A stretch of 7,243 bases of DNA from the NCBI RefSeq assembly GCF_014904065.1, contig NZ_JACXJG010000018.1, positions 21,780-29,022 on the forward strand. The letters run 5' to 3'. This DNA comes from Gulosibacter sediminis. Lineage in GTDB: Bacteria; Actinomycetota; Actinomycetes; Actinomycetales; Microbacteriaceae. The position numbers were made by a program, and so were the translations under genes. Below, piece after piece: positions 1 to 4,897 of this stretch (positions within the stretch are counted from its first letter, which is position 1; every line of letters starts with the position of its first letter). The notes under the pieces are model-generated. The model was not told the DNA's origin. It did no database searches and saw only the letters and a program-made list of their open reading frames with translations.

Positions 1-131
1 TAGCCGATGACGCCGTAAATGCTGCCGCGCTCGATATCGAGGCTGACGCCGTCGACGGCGCGCACCGGCGCATCCTTTCGCGAGGCCGCGGGGTATTCCT
101 TGACGACGTCACGCAAGCGAATCATCGACAT
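1..131 (-). CDS. metN: Methionine ABC transporter ATP-binding protein MetN, N-terminal part only
   Basis: This is the 5' end of an ABC-transporter ATPase; 43 codons are visible before the left window edge. MetN powers methionine import through the membrane permease MetI, fed by the lipoprotein MetQ. The visible protein begins MSMIRLRDVVKEY, continues with VRAVDGVSLDI (residues 23-33), and ends at IYGVIG (38-43) plus the first two bases of a Tyr codon. In MetN this leads directly into the Walker A loop (GYSGAGKST), which is outside the window. The VRAVDGVSLDI..G.IYGVIG pattern is typical of MetN, and metQ immediately upstream on the same strand supports the call. I chose the ATG at 131 because AAAGGA lies 6 nt before it; the ATG at 125 is in frame but would have a 12-nt spacer. 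The metQ stop is 92 nt upstream, so the two are probably one operon, with metI expected further left. Confidence 0.87.
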   Translation of the reverse strand, partial: MSMIRLRDVVKEYPAASRKDAPVRAVDGVSLDIERGSIYGVIG

Positions 132-167
132 GCTTCGTCCTTTCCGTGGCCGACAGGCCGAAACGCG

Positions 168-208
168 CGTGAGCGCGCACCCCTGAAATTTAGAGGTACG
201 CGCTCACG
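168..208 (-). promoter_or_regulatory. Intercistronic RNA hairpin between metQ and metN
   Basis: Arms 199-208 and 168-177 are perfect 10-bp inverted repeats (CGTGAGCGCG / CGCGCTCACG). Read as minus-strand RNA, pairing continues inward through 198/178 (U-G), 197/179, 196/180, 195/181, 194/182 (U-G), 193/183 and 192/184. That makes 17 uninterrupted pairs closed by a 7-nt loop (AAAUUUC). The two G-U positions would be C/A mismatches in plus-strand RNA, so the structure suits the metQ-metN transcript specifically. It begins 15 nt after the metQ stop. No immediate U-run follows (CGCGUUUC comes next), so a processing or mRNA-stabilising element, or partial termination, is more likely than full termination. 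Each role would favour more lipoprotein than ATPase. Function is inferred. Confidence 0.65.
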
Positions 209-223
209 GTCGCAAGCCTGTGG

Positions 224-1132
224 CTAGCCTTCGGCCTTAATGTCTTCCTCGACCTGGTCGAGCTGCGTCTGCAGGTCTTCCTTCGAGGTGGTGAGCATCT
301 CGGCGGTTCCGCCCGAGTTGTCGAGCACGCCCTGCTGCACGTCTTCGTTGGTCTGGTAGATCTCAACGAGCTTGTTGAGCGTGGGGTTGTCGACGTCGTC
401 GGCGCGCGACGCGAAGATGTTCGCGTAGGCGAGGGCGGCGGGGTCGCTCGGGTCGTCCTGCGCGATCGCGTCGTCGGCGTTGAGGCCGGCGTCAGCGATG
501 AAGTCGTTGTTGATGATGGCGGCGTCGAAGTCCTGCAGCGAGTTCGCGAGCAGCGAGGCCTCGAGCTCCTTCACCGACACCTTCGAGTTCTCGGTGACGA
601 TGTCGTCGAGGGTCGAGAAGGCGTTGCCGCCGTCCTTGAGCTCGATCAGGCCGGCCGACTGCAGCACGAGCAGCGCGCGGGCGCGGTTCGTTTCGTCGTT
701 CGGCACACCGACGGTGCCACCCTCGGGAATCGCGTCGACCGAGTCGTACTTGTCGGAGTAGAGACCGAGCGGGTAGATCGCGGTTGCGCCGATGGCGGCG
801 AGGTCGTCGCCGGCCTCGACGTTGTAGTTCGCGAGGTAGAGGATGTGCTGGAACTGGTTGAGGTCAACCTCGCCCGCCGAGAGGGCGGGGTTCGGCTGGT
901 TGTAGTCGGTGAAGTCGACGAGCTCAACCTCGATGCCCTCGGCCGAGGCGGCATCGACGTAGGTCTGCCAGTACTCATCGGAGGCGCCGACGACGCCGAT
1001 CTTGACGGTCTGGCCTGCGTAGGGGTCATCGCCCGACGCAGCGGGGCTGTCGCTGCCACCCGCGCAGGCGCTGAGGCTAGCGGCGAGGGCGAGCGCACCG
1101 GCGGCGGCAATCCAGTTACGAAGTCGTGCCAT
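224..1132 (-). CDS. metQ: Methionine-binding lipoprotein MetQ (NLPA family)
   Basis: This 302-residue extracytoplasmic substrate-binding lipoprotein captures methionine and delivers it to the MetI-MetN transporter. Residues 1-22 form a lipoprotein signal peptide (MARLRNW, then an Ala/Leu-rich core) ending in the lipobox LSAC, with Cys23 as the lipid-anchored residue, followed by a Ser/Gly/Asp linker. The NLPA-family hallmarks appear in order: KIGVVGASDEYW (44-55), NQPNPAL (78-84), DLNQFQHILYL (90-100), VGVPNDETNRARALLVLQSAGLI around 140-160, and DAAIINNDF near 205. The C-terminal part has the usual ANIFASR and LNKLVEIYQ segments. Length is normal for the family. The ATG at 1132 is preceded by GAAAGGA with a 9-nt spacer. 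metN follows after 92 nt that contain a strong hairpin. No SAM riboswitch could be recognised in the leader. Related NLPA proteins may bind other substrates, but the metN neighbour favours methionine. Confidence 0.92.
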   Translation of the reverse strand: MARLRNWIAAAGALALAASLSACAGGSDSPAASGDDPYAGQTVKIGVVGASDEYWQTYVDAASAEGIEVELVDFTDYNQPNPALSAGEVDLNQFQHILYLANYNVEAGDDLAAIGATAIYPLGLYSDKYDSVDAIPEGGTVGVPNDETNRARALLVLQSAGLIELKDGGNAFSTLDDIVTENSKVSVKELEASLLANSLQDFDAAIINNDFIADAGLNADDAIAQDDPSDPAALAYANIFASRADDVDNPTLNKLVEIYQTNEDVQQGVLDNSGGTAEMLTTSKEDLQTQLDQVEEDIKAEG

Positions 1133-1226
1133 GAGGAGAAGTCCTTTCGGGAGGTCTGGTACCGAGCCTACTGGCTGAGTGTTCCCTGAATGGCGTTCGG
1201 TTCACGCGCCGTAATATTTGCGCGCG

Positions 1227-1245
1227 TAAAGTTAGGCTTACCTAA
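1227..1245. promoter_or_regulatory. DtxR/IdeR-type iron box
   Basis: The site TAAAGTTAGGCTTACCTAA contains the perfect inverted repeat TTAGG-CTTA-CCTAA (1232-1245). It matches 16 of 19 positions of the DtxR/IdeR consensus TTAGGTTAGGCTAACCTAA, with mismatches at positions 2, 4 and 13. DtxR-family repressors bind such sites when loaded with Fe(II) and shut off iron-acquisition genes. The box ends 36 bp before a plus-strand ATG (1282) with a good ribosome binding site, the typical place for an operator. It lies about 95 bp upstream of metQ on the other strand, so it could also influence that promoter. Binding is inferred from consensus similarity only. Confidence 0.7.
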
Positions 1246-1281
1246 GTTGATTGCGCGCCAGGGTGGCAGCGAAAGGACGTC

Positions 1282-1381
1282 ATGAGCGACGTTCGGGTTC
1301 TGCGCGCCCCGCCGGTACAGGACGGTGACCACTTCGACAACCTCCCGAGCAAGTTGCGAACCGCGGGTCTCACGATTCTCA
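1282..1381 (+). pseudogene. Remnant 5' end of an iron-box-controlled gene, unknown product
   Basis: An ATG at 1282 is preceded by AAAGGA (1272-1277), the same ribosome-binding sequence used by metQ and metN here, and by the iron box at 1227-1245. About 33 codons look coding: third positions are mostly G or C, and the peptide has an ordinary composition (MSDVRVLRAPPVQDGDHFDN, then LPSKLRTAGLTILRVG). The frame then enters the 3' end of glpD on the opposite strand. There it becomes an Arg/Pro-rich antisense translation with no protein-like character, closing at 1611. The simplest reading is a gene whose 3' part was lost when this sequence was joined to the glpD end. I do not recognise the family. 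Alternatives are a genuine overlapping small gene or a chance frame behind the iron-regulated promoter of a lost gene. The end given is where glpD begins, not a stop codon. Confidence 0.4.
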
Positions 1382-3106
1382 GGGTTGGGCGAGCGGTACT
1401 GCCTCGGCGTAGCGCGCCACGGCCGCCGCATCCGTCGCCTCGTGCGTCGCGAGGTCGTAGGCCGCCGCGTTTGCGCGGTATGCCGCGAGCTCCTGCGCCA
1501 TCTGCTCGGGTGACCAGCCGAGCTCGGCCGCGACGATCTCGGCGACCTCCTCCGCGGCGCGGCCAGCGTGCTCGGCGAACTCGTAGCTCATGCGCGTGCG
1601 ACGCTCCATGACGTCGTCGAGGTGCAGCGCCCCCTCATAGCGGGCCGCGAAGATGATCTCGGCGCGAATATAGGCGGGCGCGCCCGCGACCGGCACAGCG
1701 GCGCCGGCTACCTCGTCGCAGATCGCGGCGATGACATTGATCTCGGCGCCGTAGCGGTGCACGAGGTGCTTCGCGACCGCCGGGGCGAGGCCGTGCTTGC
1801 GGGCGAGCGCCCGCGCGGTTTCGATCGCGACTCTGCTGCCGACCGCGCCAACGAGCGGCGTCGTCGCCGTGACGCTCGGGGGCGTCTTCGCCGCTGAGCC
1901 GAGGGCAAAGTCGACCGCATCCTCGGCCATGACGCGATAGGTCGTGAGCTTGCCGCCCGCGATCGACACGAGCCCCGGGGTCGGCGACGCGACAGTGTGC
2001 TCGCGCGATACCTTTGCGGATGAGGTGCCGACCTTCGTGCCTGGCTGCAGCAGCGGCCGCAGGCCCGCCCACGTGCCCACCACATCCGCGCGGCTGATCG
2101 GCTGCTCGAGCACCTTGTTTGCCTCGGCGATGACGTAGTCGATGTCAGTGCTCGTCGGCACGGGCAGACGGCGGTCCTCGTTCCAGGGCGTGTCGGTTGT
2201 GCCGATCAGCCAATAACGCGACCAGGGAATCACGAACAGCACGCTCTTCTCGGTTTGCAGAATCAGCCCCGACTTGCCGCTGAGACGATCGCGCGGCACG
2301 ACGATGTGGATGCCCTTCGAGGCGAGCACGCGCAGCCCGCCTGCGCCCGCGAGCTGTTGCGTTTCTTCGGTCCAGACGCCGGTCGCGCTGATGACCTTCT
2401 TCGCGCGCGCCGTGAAGTGCCGCCCCGTCTCGAGGTCAATCAAGTTGGCGCCGACAACCGCGCCGGCCTCGTTCTGCACGAGCTCGGTCACCTTCACGCG
2501 CGACGCCGCGTGGGCGCCGTGCCCGGCGGCGCTGCGCATCAGCGTCGTGACCAAACGCGCGTCGTCGACCGACGCATCCCAATACTGAATCGCCCCAGCC
2601 AGCGCATCGCGGCGCAACGAGGGGAAGCGCTTGCGCAGGCCCTTTCGGCTGAAGTGCCGGTGCCACGGCAGGCGCCGGCGGCCCGGGCCGAGCATCGCGA
2701 GCAGGTCGTAGAGCATGATGCCCGCGCCAACGTAGGCGCGCTCGAGCACGGGCGTCTTGAGCGGGTAGAGGAAGGGCACCGGCCGCACGAGGTGTGGGAC
2801 GAGCTTGGTGAGCAGCAGGTCGCGTTCGGTGAGGGCCTCGTGCACGAGCTTGAAGTCGAGCATCTGCAGGTAGCGCAGGCCGCCGTGGAGGAGCTTGCTT
2901 GAGCGACTCGACGTGCCCGAGGCCCAGTCCTGTGCCTCGACGATGCCGGTCGTGAGGCCGCGGCTCGCCGCATCCATGGCAACGCCAGCGCCGGTCACGC
3001 CCCCGCCGATCACGAGGATGTCGAGTTCGTCGCCGCCGGCGCCCGATTCGCTGAGCGCCTCGATGGCATCGCGCCGCGAGGCCGGGTCCATGCGCAAGCC
3101 GGTCAT
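1379..3106 (-). CDS. glpD: Aerobic glycerol-3-phosphate dehydrogenase GlpD
   Basis: This 575-residue FAD enzyme oxidises sn-glycerol 3-phosphate to dihydroxyacetone phosphate at the cytoplasmic membrane and passes electrons to quinone, linking glycerol and phospholipid-glycerol use to respiration. The FAD dinucleotide fold is near the N-terminus: DILVIGGGVTGAGVAMDAA (29-47, glycine motif 34-41). It is followed by the GlpD signature SSRSSKLLHGGLRYL (66-80), YWDASVDDARLV (175-186), ISATGVWT (239-246), KGIHIVVPRDRL (264-275), WLIGTTDTPW (299-308), AGLRPLL (347-353) and GGKLTTYRVMAEDA (384-397). The C-terminal DAO cap domain includes the RYEGALHLDDVMERRTR segment. The ATG at 3106 has AAGGAG 8 nt upstream; an in-frame ATG at 3091 lacks that spacing. 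A weak TTGCGC-18-TTTGAT promoter match lies at 3137-3166. It is a single-gene unit divergent from the DUF937 gene. Its last codons overlap the truncated plus-strand frame, and I see no clear terminator. Confidence 0.95.
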   Translation of the reverse strand: MTGLRMDPASRRDAIEALSESGAGGDELDILVIGGGVTGAGVAMDAASRGLTTGIVEAQDWASGTSSRSSKLLHGGLRYLQMLDFKLVHEALTERDLLLTKLVPHLVRPVPFLYPLKTPVLERAYVGAGIMLYDLLAMLGPGRRRLPWHRHFSRKGLRKRFPSLRRDALAGAIQYWDASVDDARLVTTLMRSAAGHGAHAASRVKVTELVQNEAGAVVGANLIDLETGRHFTARAKKVISATGVWTEETQQLAGAGGLRVLASKGIHIVVPRDRLSGKSGLILQTEKSVLFVIPWSRYWLIGTTDTPWNEDRRLPVPTSTDIDYVIAEANKVLEQPISRADVVGTWAGLRPLLQPGTKVGTSSAKVSREHTVASPTPGLVSIAGGKLTTYRVMAEDAVDFALGSAAKTPPSVTATTPLVGAVGSRVAIETARALARKHGLAPAVAKHLVHRYGAEINVIAAICDEVAGAAVPVAGAPAYIRAEIIFAARYEGALHLDDVMERRTRMSYEFAEHAGRAAEEVAEIVAAELGWSPEQMAQELAAYRANAAAYDLATHEATDAAAVARYAEAVPLAQP

Positions 3107-3136
3107 GAACGTGTCTCCTTCGCCGTCTTGCTATTG

Positions 3137-3166
3137 ATCAAACGACGGATGTGGTGCTCGGCGCAA
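3137..3166 (-). promoter_or_regulatory. Possible glpD promoter
   Basis: Within the 118-bp gap between glpD and the divergent DUF937 gene, the minus strand shows TTGCGC (3161-3166) and TTTGAT (3137-3142) separated by 18 bp. Each matches four of six consensus sigma-70-type bases. The TTTGAT element overlaps the short palindrome TTGATCAA (3134-3141), which could be a regulator half-site but is too short to assign. This is a weak consensus match only. Confidence 0.22.
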
Positions 3167-3224
3167 GTGCGAGCTGTTCTCAGCCGCGCGGTGCAGACTC
3201 TGGCTGAACCCCTCGAGAGAAAGC

Positions 3225-3773
3225 ATGATCATGGCCGATATCTCCGCGATCCTCAACGATCTTCCCGTCAACGACATCGCCCAACGGGTCGGCGCATCGC
3301 CCGACGACGTACAGCGCGCCCTCGGCGACCTGCTGCCCTCACTCGTCGGCGGCATGCAGGCAAACGCGCAGGCGCCCACGGGCGCCGCATCCCTCGCCTC
3401 GGCCCTCGAGCAGCACGTCGACGGCGCCCAGGCAGTCGACGACGTCGACGAAGCCGACGGCGAGAAGATTGCCGCGCACGTCTTCGGCGGCGAGCAGGAT
3501 GCGGTGGTGGCCAAGGTCGCCGAGCACTCCGGTAACGACAAGGGCCTCATTCAGAAGCTGCTGCCGCTCGTCGCGCCCCTCGTGATGGCGTGGATCGCGA
3601 GCCGCTTCACGAAGGCCAACGACGCGAAGAAGGAGGCCTCGACCGAGTCGTCGGGTGGCGGCCTCGGCGACATCCTCGGCCAGGTGCTTGGCGGCGGCTC
3701 GGGCTCGTCGGGCGGAGGGCTCGGCGGCATCCTCGACTCGCTCGGTGGGCTGCTCGGGGGCGGGCGGAAGTAG
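3225..3773 (+). CDS. DUF937 family protein with glycine-rich C-terminus
   Basis: This 182-residue protein belongs to the DUF937 (YidB-like) family, whose biochemical role is not established. The N-terminal helical part carries the family pattern: ISAILNDLPVNDIAQRVGAS (6-25), VQRALGDLLPSLVGGMQAN (29-47), LASALEQHV (57-65), then IAAHVFGG (82-89) and LLPLVAPLVMAWI (112-124). That last segment is hydrophobic but short and Pro-containing, so probably not a simple membrane span. The tail (144-180) is a near-repeat of two Gly/Leu blocks, GGGLGDILGQVLGGG and GGGLGGILDSLGGLLGGG, ending in RK; such tails are usual for the family. There is no signal peptide. ATGs at 3225 and 3231 are both possible. GAGAGA lies 4 nt before the first, while AGAAAG lies 7 nt before the second, which would give MADISAIL and may be the real start. 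It is a single-gene unit divergent from glpD with no visible functional link. Confidence 0.85.
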   Translation: MIMADISAILNDLPVNDIAQRVGASPDDVQRALGDLLPSLVGGMQANAQAPTGAASLASALEQHVDGAQAVDDVDEADGEKIAAHVFGGEQDAVVAKVAEHSGNDKGLIQKLLPLVAPLVMAWIASRFTKANDAKKEASTESSGGGLGDILGQVLGGGSGSSGGGLGGILDSLGGLLGGGRK

Positions 3774-3787
3774 GGCGCCGGCCCCCG
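3755..3787 (+). terminator. GC hairpin across the DUF937 stop codon
   Basis: CGGGGGC (3755-3761) and GCCCCCG (3781-3787) form a perfect 7-bp all-GC stem with a 19-nt loop that contains the TAG stop (3771-3773). No U-run follows. Stems without U-tails are sometimes proposed as terminators in high-GC Actinobacteria, but in such GC-rich sequence this pairing could also be incidental. Confidence 0.3.
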
Positions 3788-4201
3788 TGCGAGTGAGTGG
3801 GTTGACGCGGTCAAGGTGTAGCTCACCCGGCGGGTCCCCCTGAGAGCGAGTGTTGCGGAGTGATTTCGACGCCTGGCACGACGTACTTAATTGCTATCTC
3901 CACGTGGCGAGGCTCCCGGCGAGACCATGCGGTCCTGGGATGCGGGTAGCGACGTGATCATGAACGCGTTTTGGGGTCGGGCTGACCCTTTTGCAGGCCC
4001 ATCGAACTCTGCCCGATCACGTTACGAACCGAGGTGGAATCGTCGTGGGCAACCATGTCCAACCCGAGCACATGCCCAGCCAATGACTTCCGTCAGGCAA
4101 CCTCGCGCGAGCTCCGGCCCCGCGATGTTGTCCGGGCTATTCGTGTCCTCTCTGGGGGTTGCGAACACGGCGCCACACCGCGTCTCACGGCTTGGCTGGT
4201 G
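3788..4201. other. Gene-free stretch between DUF937 and the tRNA terminator
   Basis: No reading frame here has a convincing ribosome binding site together with protein-like content. The sequence is less GC-rich and less third-position-biased than its neighbours. It contains short hairpins: TTGAC-GCG-GTCAA at 3802-3814, a 10-bp palindrome CTCGCGCGAG at 4102-4111, and a terminator-like stem with T4 at 3974-3992. A 41-codon minus-strand frame (4083-3958, TTG start) has ordinary amino-acid composition but no ribosome binding site or recognisable family. It could be a decayed gene, a locus for a small RNA, or plain spacer. Confidence 0.5.
3974..3992 (+). terminator. Orphan intrinsic terminator-like stem-loop
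   Basis: GGGTC (3974-3978), loop GGGCT, and GACCC (3984-3988) are followed directly by TTTT (3989-3992), the arrangement of a short Rho-independent terminator reading on the plus strand. The nearest upstream plus-strand gene, DUF937, ends 200 bp earlier. It either terminates a long 3' tail of that transcript or ends an unannotated short RNA. The stem is only 5 bp, so this is tentative. Confidence 0.35.
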
Positions 4202-4240
4202 AAAGAAGAAGTCCGCTTCAGCAATTTGAAGCGGACTTCC
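4202..4240 (-). terminator. Rho-independent terminator after tRNA-Ala
   Basis: GAAGTCCGCTTCA (arm at 4239-4227 on the minus strand) and TGAAGCGGACTTC (4220-4208) make a perfect 13-bp stem with the 6-nt loop AATTGC. One additional G-U pair (4240/4207) is possible. The stem runs directly into TTCTTTC on the minus strand. It begins only a few bases after the tRNA-Ala 3' end, so it terminates the tRNA-Ile/tRNA-Ala transcript. This is the clearest intrinsic terminator in the window. Confidence 0.88.
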
Positions 4241-4245
4241 GCGGG

Positions 4246-4318
4246 TGGAGCCTAGGAGATTCGAACTCCTGACATCCTGCTTGCAAAGCAGGCGCTCTAC
4301 CAACTGAGCTAAGGCCCC
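4246..4318 (-). tRNA. tRNA-Ala (anticodon TGC)
   Basis: This 73-nt tRNA folds completely. The acceptor stem GGGGCCT / AGGCTCC includes the G3-U70 wobble that is the identity signal for alanyl-tRNA synthetase. The D arm contains AGCTCAGTTGGTAGAGC. The anticodon arm has loop TTTGCAA with anticodon TGC at 4285-4283, and the T arm has TTCGAAT in the loop. The discriminator base is A (4246). CCA is not encoded (CCC follows), so the 3' end must be added after transcription. It reads GCA and, by wobble, other Ala codons. It follows tRNA-Ile by 29 nt and is followed by a strong terminator. Confidence 0.97.
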
Positions 4319-4347
4319 GGATGTGTTGGGATGATCAACAACACCGG

Positions 4348-4421
4348 TGGGGCTACAAGGACTTGAACCTTGGACCTCTTCGTTATCAGCGAAGCGCTCT
4401 AACCGCCTGAGCTATAGCCCC
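4348..4421 (-). tRNA. tRNA-Ile (anticodon GAT)
   Basis: This 74-nt tRNA has acceptor stem GGGGCTA / TAGCCCC, a D arm with AGCTCAGGCGGTTAGAGC, and an anticodon arm with loop CTGATAA and anticodon GAT at 4387-4385. The T arm contains TTCAAGT in the loop, and the discriminator is A. CCA is not encoded (CCG follows). It decodes ATC and ATT. It is co-oriented with the downstream tRNA-Ala and the upstream DUF3566 gene and gyrA. The gyrA - DUF3566 - tRNA-Ile - tRNA-Ala order is conserved near the origin in Actinobacteria (for example gyrA-Rv0007-ileT-alaT in Mycobacterium tuberculosis). Confidence 0.97.
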
Positions 4422-4432
4422 GTTTGCTCGCA

Positions 4433-4449
4433 GAACCCTCAACGGGTTC
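4433..4449 (-). other. Short hairpin between DUF3566 gene and tRNA-Ile
   Basis: GAACCC-GTTGA-GGGTTC on the minus strand forms a perfect 6-bp stem with a 5-nt loop. It lies 11 nt before the tRNA-Ile 5' end and 29 nt after the DUF3566 stop. No U-run follows, so full termination is unlikely. It may be a 5'-leader structure of the tRNA precursor. Function is not determinable from sequence. Confidence 0.35.
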
Positions 4450-4464
4450 CCGGCACGAACAACG

Positions 4465-4493
4465 ACATTACCACAAACCTAGTTGTTCGTGAA
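4465..4493 (-). promoter_or_regulatory. Possible tRNA-Ile/tRNA-Ala promoter
   Basis: On the minus strand, TTCACG (4493-4488) and TAATGT (4470-4465) are separated by exactly 17 bp and lie about 45 bp before the tRNA-Ile 5' end. The -35-like element is inside the last codons of the DUF3566 gene. The matches to consensus are partial (four and three of six). The tRNAs could equally be reached by read-through from gyrA and the DUF3566 gene. Confidence 0.28.
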
Positions 4494-4886
4494 ACCCATC
4501 ACGATGCCACCGGTAAGGCGGCACGCGAGGTTGAGCAACAGGGTGCCGACCGCCGCGAGAGCCGTCAAGACGACCACCTGCAGCACGGCGATCACGACTG
4601 AGAACCCGAGCACGCCACCGAAGTTGACGAAGGTCTCAACGGTGACCTTTTCGCTGCCGGTCACGTCGTTGAGCAGGTTGTTGATCGACTCCATCACGCC
4701 GGTGTTCGCGAGCACGGTCCACGCGAGCACGGCGGCGACGATGGTGACAATGCCGAGGCAGAGGGTCAGCAGGAAGGTGAGCTTAACGACCGACCAAACA
4801 TCGACCTGCATCAGACGCAGGCGGACCTGCTTCTTCGAGGTGCGGCGTTCGGACTTCTTGGCCAGCTTGTCTGCGACTGAGGTCAT
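4479..4886 (-). CDS. DUF3566 family membrane protein downstream of gyrA
   Basis: This small 135-residue integral membrane protein of unknown function is the counterpart of the gene that follows gyrA in most Actinobacteria. The N-terminus (1-24) is basic and hydrophilic (Lys/Arg-rich, KKSERRTSKKQVRLRL). Two hydrophobic segments follow at about residues 36-60 and 92-118, joined by a 30-residue polar loop (MESINNLLNDVTGSEKVTVE). The family's C-terminal pattern NLACRLTGGI (119-128) is present just after the second segment. By the positive-inside rule the basic N-terminus is probably cytoplasmic. The start at 4886 is 11 nt after the gyrA stop, and its AGGA ribosome-binding sequence overlaps that TAG stop, so translation is probably coupled to gyrA. 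The two tRNA genes lie downstream. Family assignment rests on both synteny and protein pattern. Confidence 0.88.
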   Translation of the reverse strand: MTSVADKLAKKSERRTSKKQVRLRLMQVDVWSVVKLTFLLTLCLGIVTIVAAVLAWTVLANTGVMESINNLLNDVTGSEKVTVETFVNFGGVLGFSVVIAVLQVVVLTALAAVGTLLLNLACRLTGGIVMGFTNN

Positions 4887-4897
4887 GATGTCCGATC

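Noticed and set aside
1133..1231. SAM or other riboswitch in the metQ leader
   Set aside because: I looked for conserved SAM-riboswitch motifs and multi-stem architecture on the minus strand and saw only a weak ACCGA/TCGGT pairing. A covariance-model search (for example Infernal with Rfam SAM models) would settle it.
2255..2902. 215-codon plus-strand frame
   Set aside because: It lies wholly antisense to glpD, which has complete GlpD motifs; long antisense frames are expected in high-GC coding DNA.
3134..3141. TTGATCAA palindrome upstream of glpD as a glycerol-regulator operator
   Set aside because: It is only 8 bp long and does not extend symmetrically, so it is too short to assign to any regulator.
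3891..4202. 103-codon plus-strand frame with a TTG start
   Set aside because: There is no ribosome binding site, the composition is Arg/Ser/Pro-rich with no family pattern, and it runs through the terminator-like hairpin at 3974-3992.
4022..4303. 93-codon minus-strand frame containing LLCKQDVRSSNLLGST
   Set aside because: This is translation through the tRNA-Ala gene, a well-known source of false hypothetical proteins; the remainder covers the terminator and spacer.
4319..4347. TGTTG/CAACA pairing between the two tRNAs
   Set aside because: The stem is only 5 bp in the 29-nt spacer; it may help processing but is not distinguishable from chance.
4246..4421. Attachment site of an integrative element at the tRNA genes
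   Set aside because: No direct repeat of either tRNA 3' end occurs elsewhere in the window and no integrase gene is present; both tRNAs are intact.
4347..4601. 84-codon plus-strand frame beginning MGLQGLEPWTSSLSAKRSNR
   Set aside because: This is antisense translation of tRNA-Ile, another familiar false annotation, continuing into the antisense of the DUF3566 gene.
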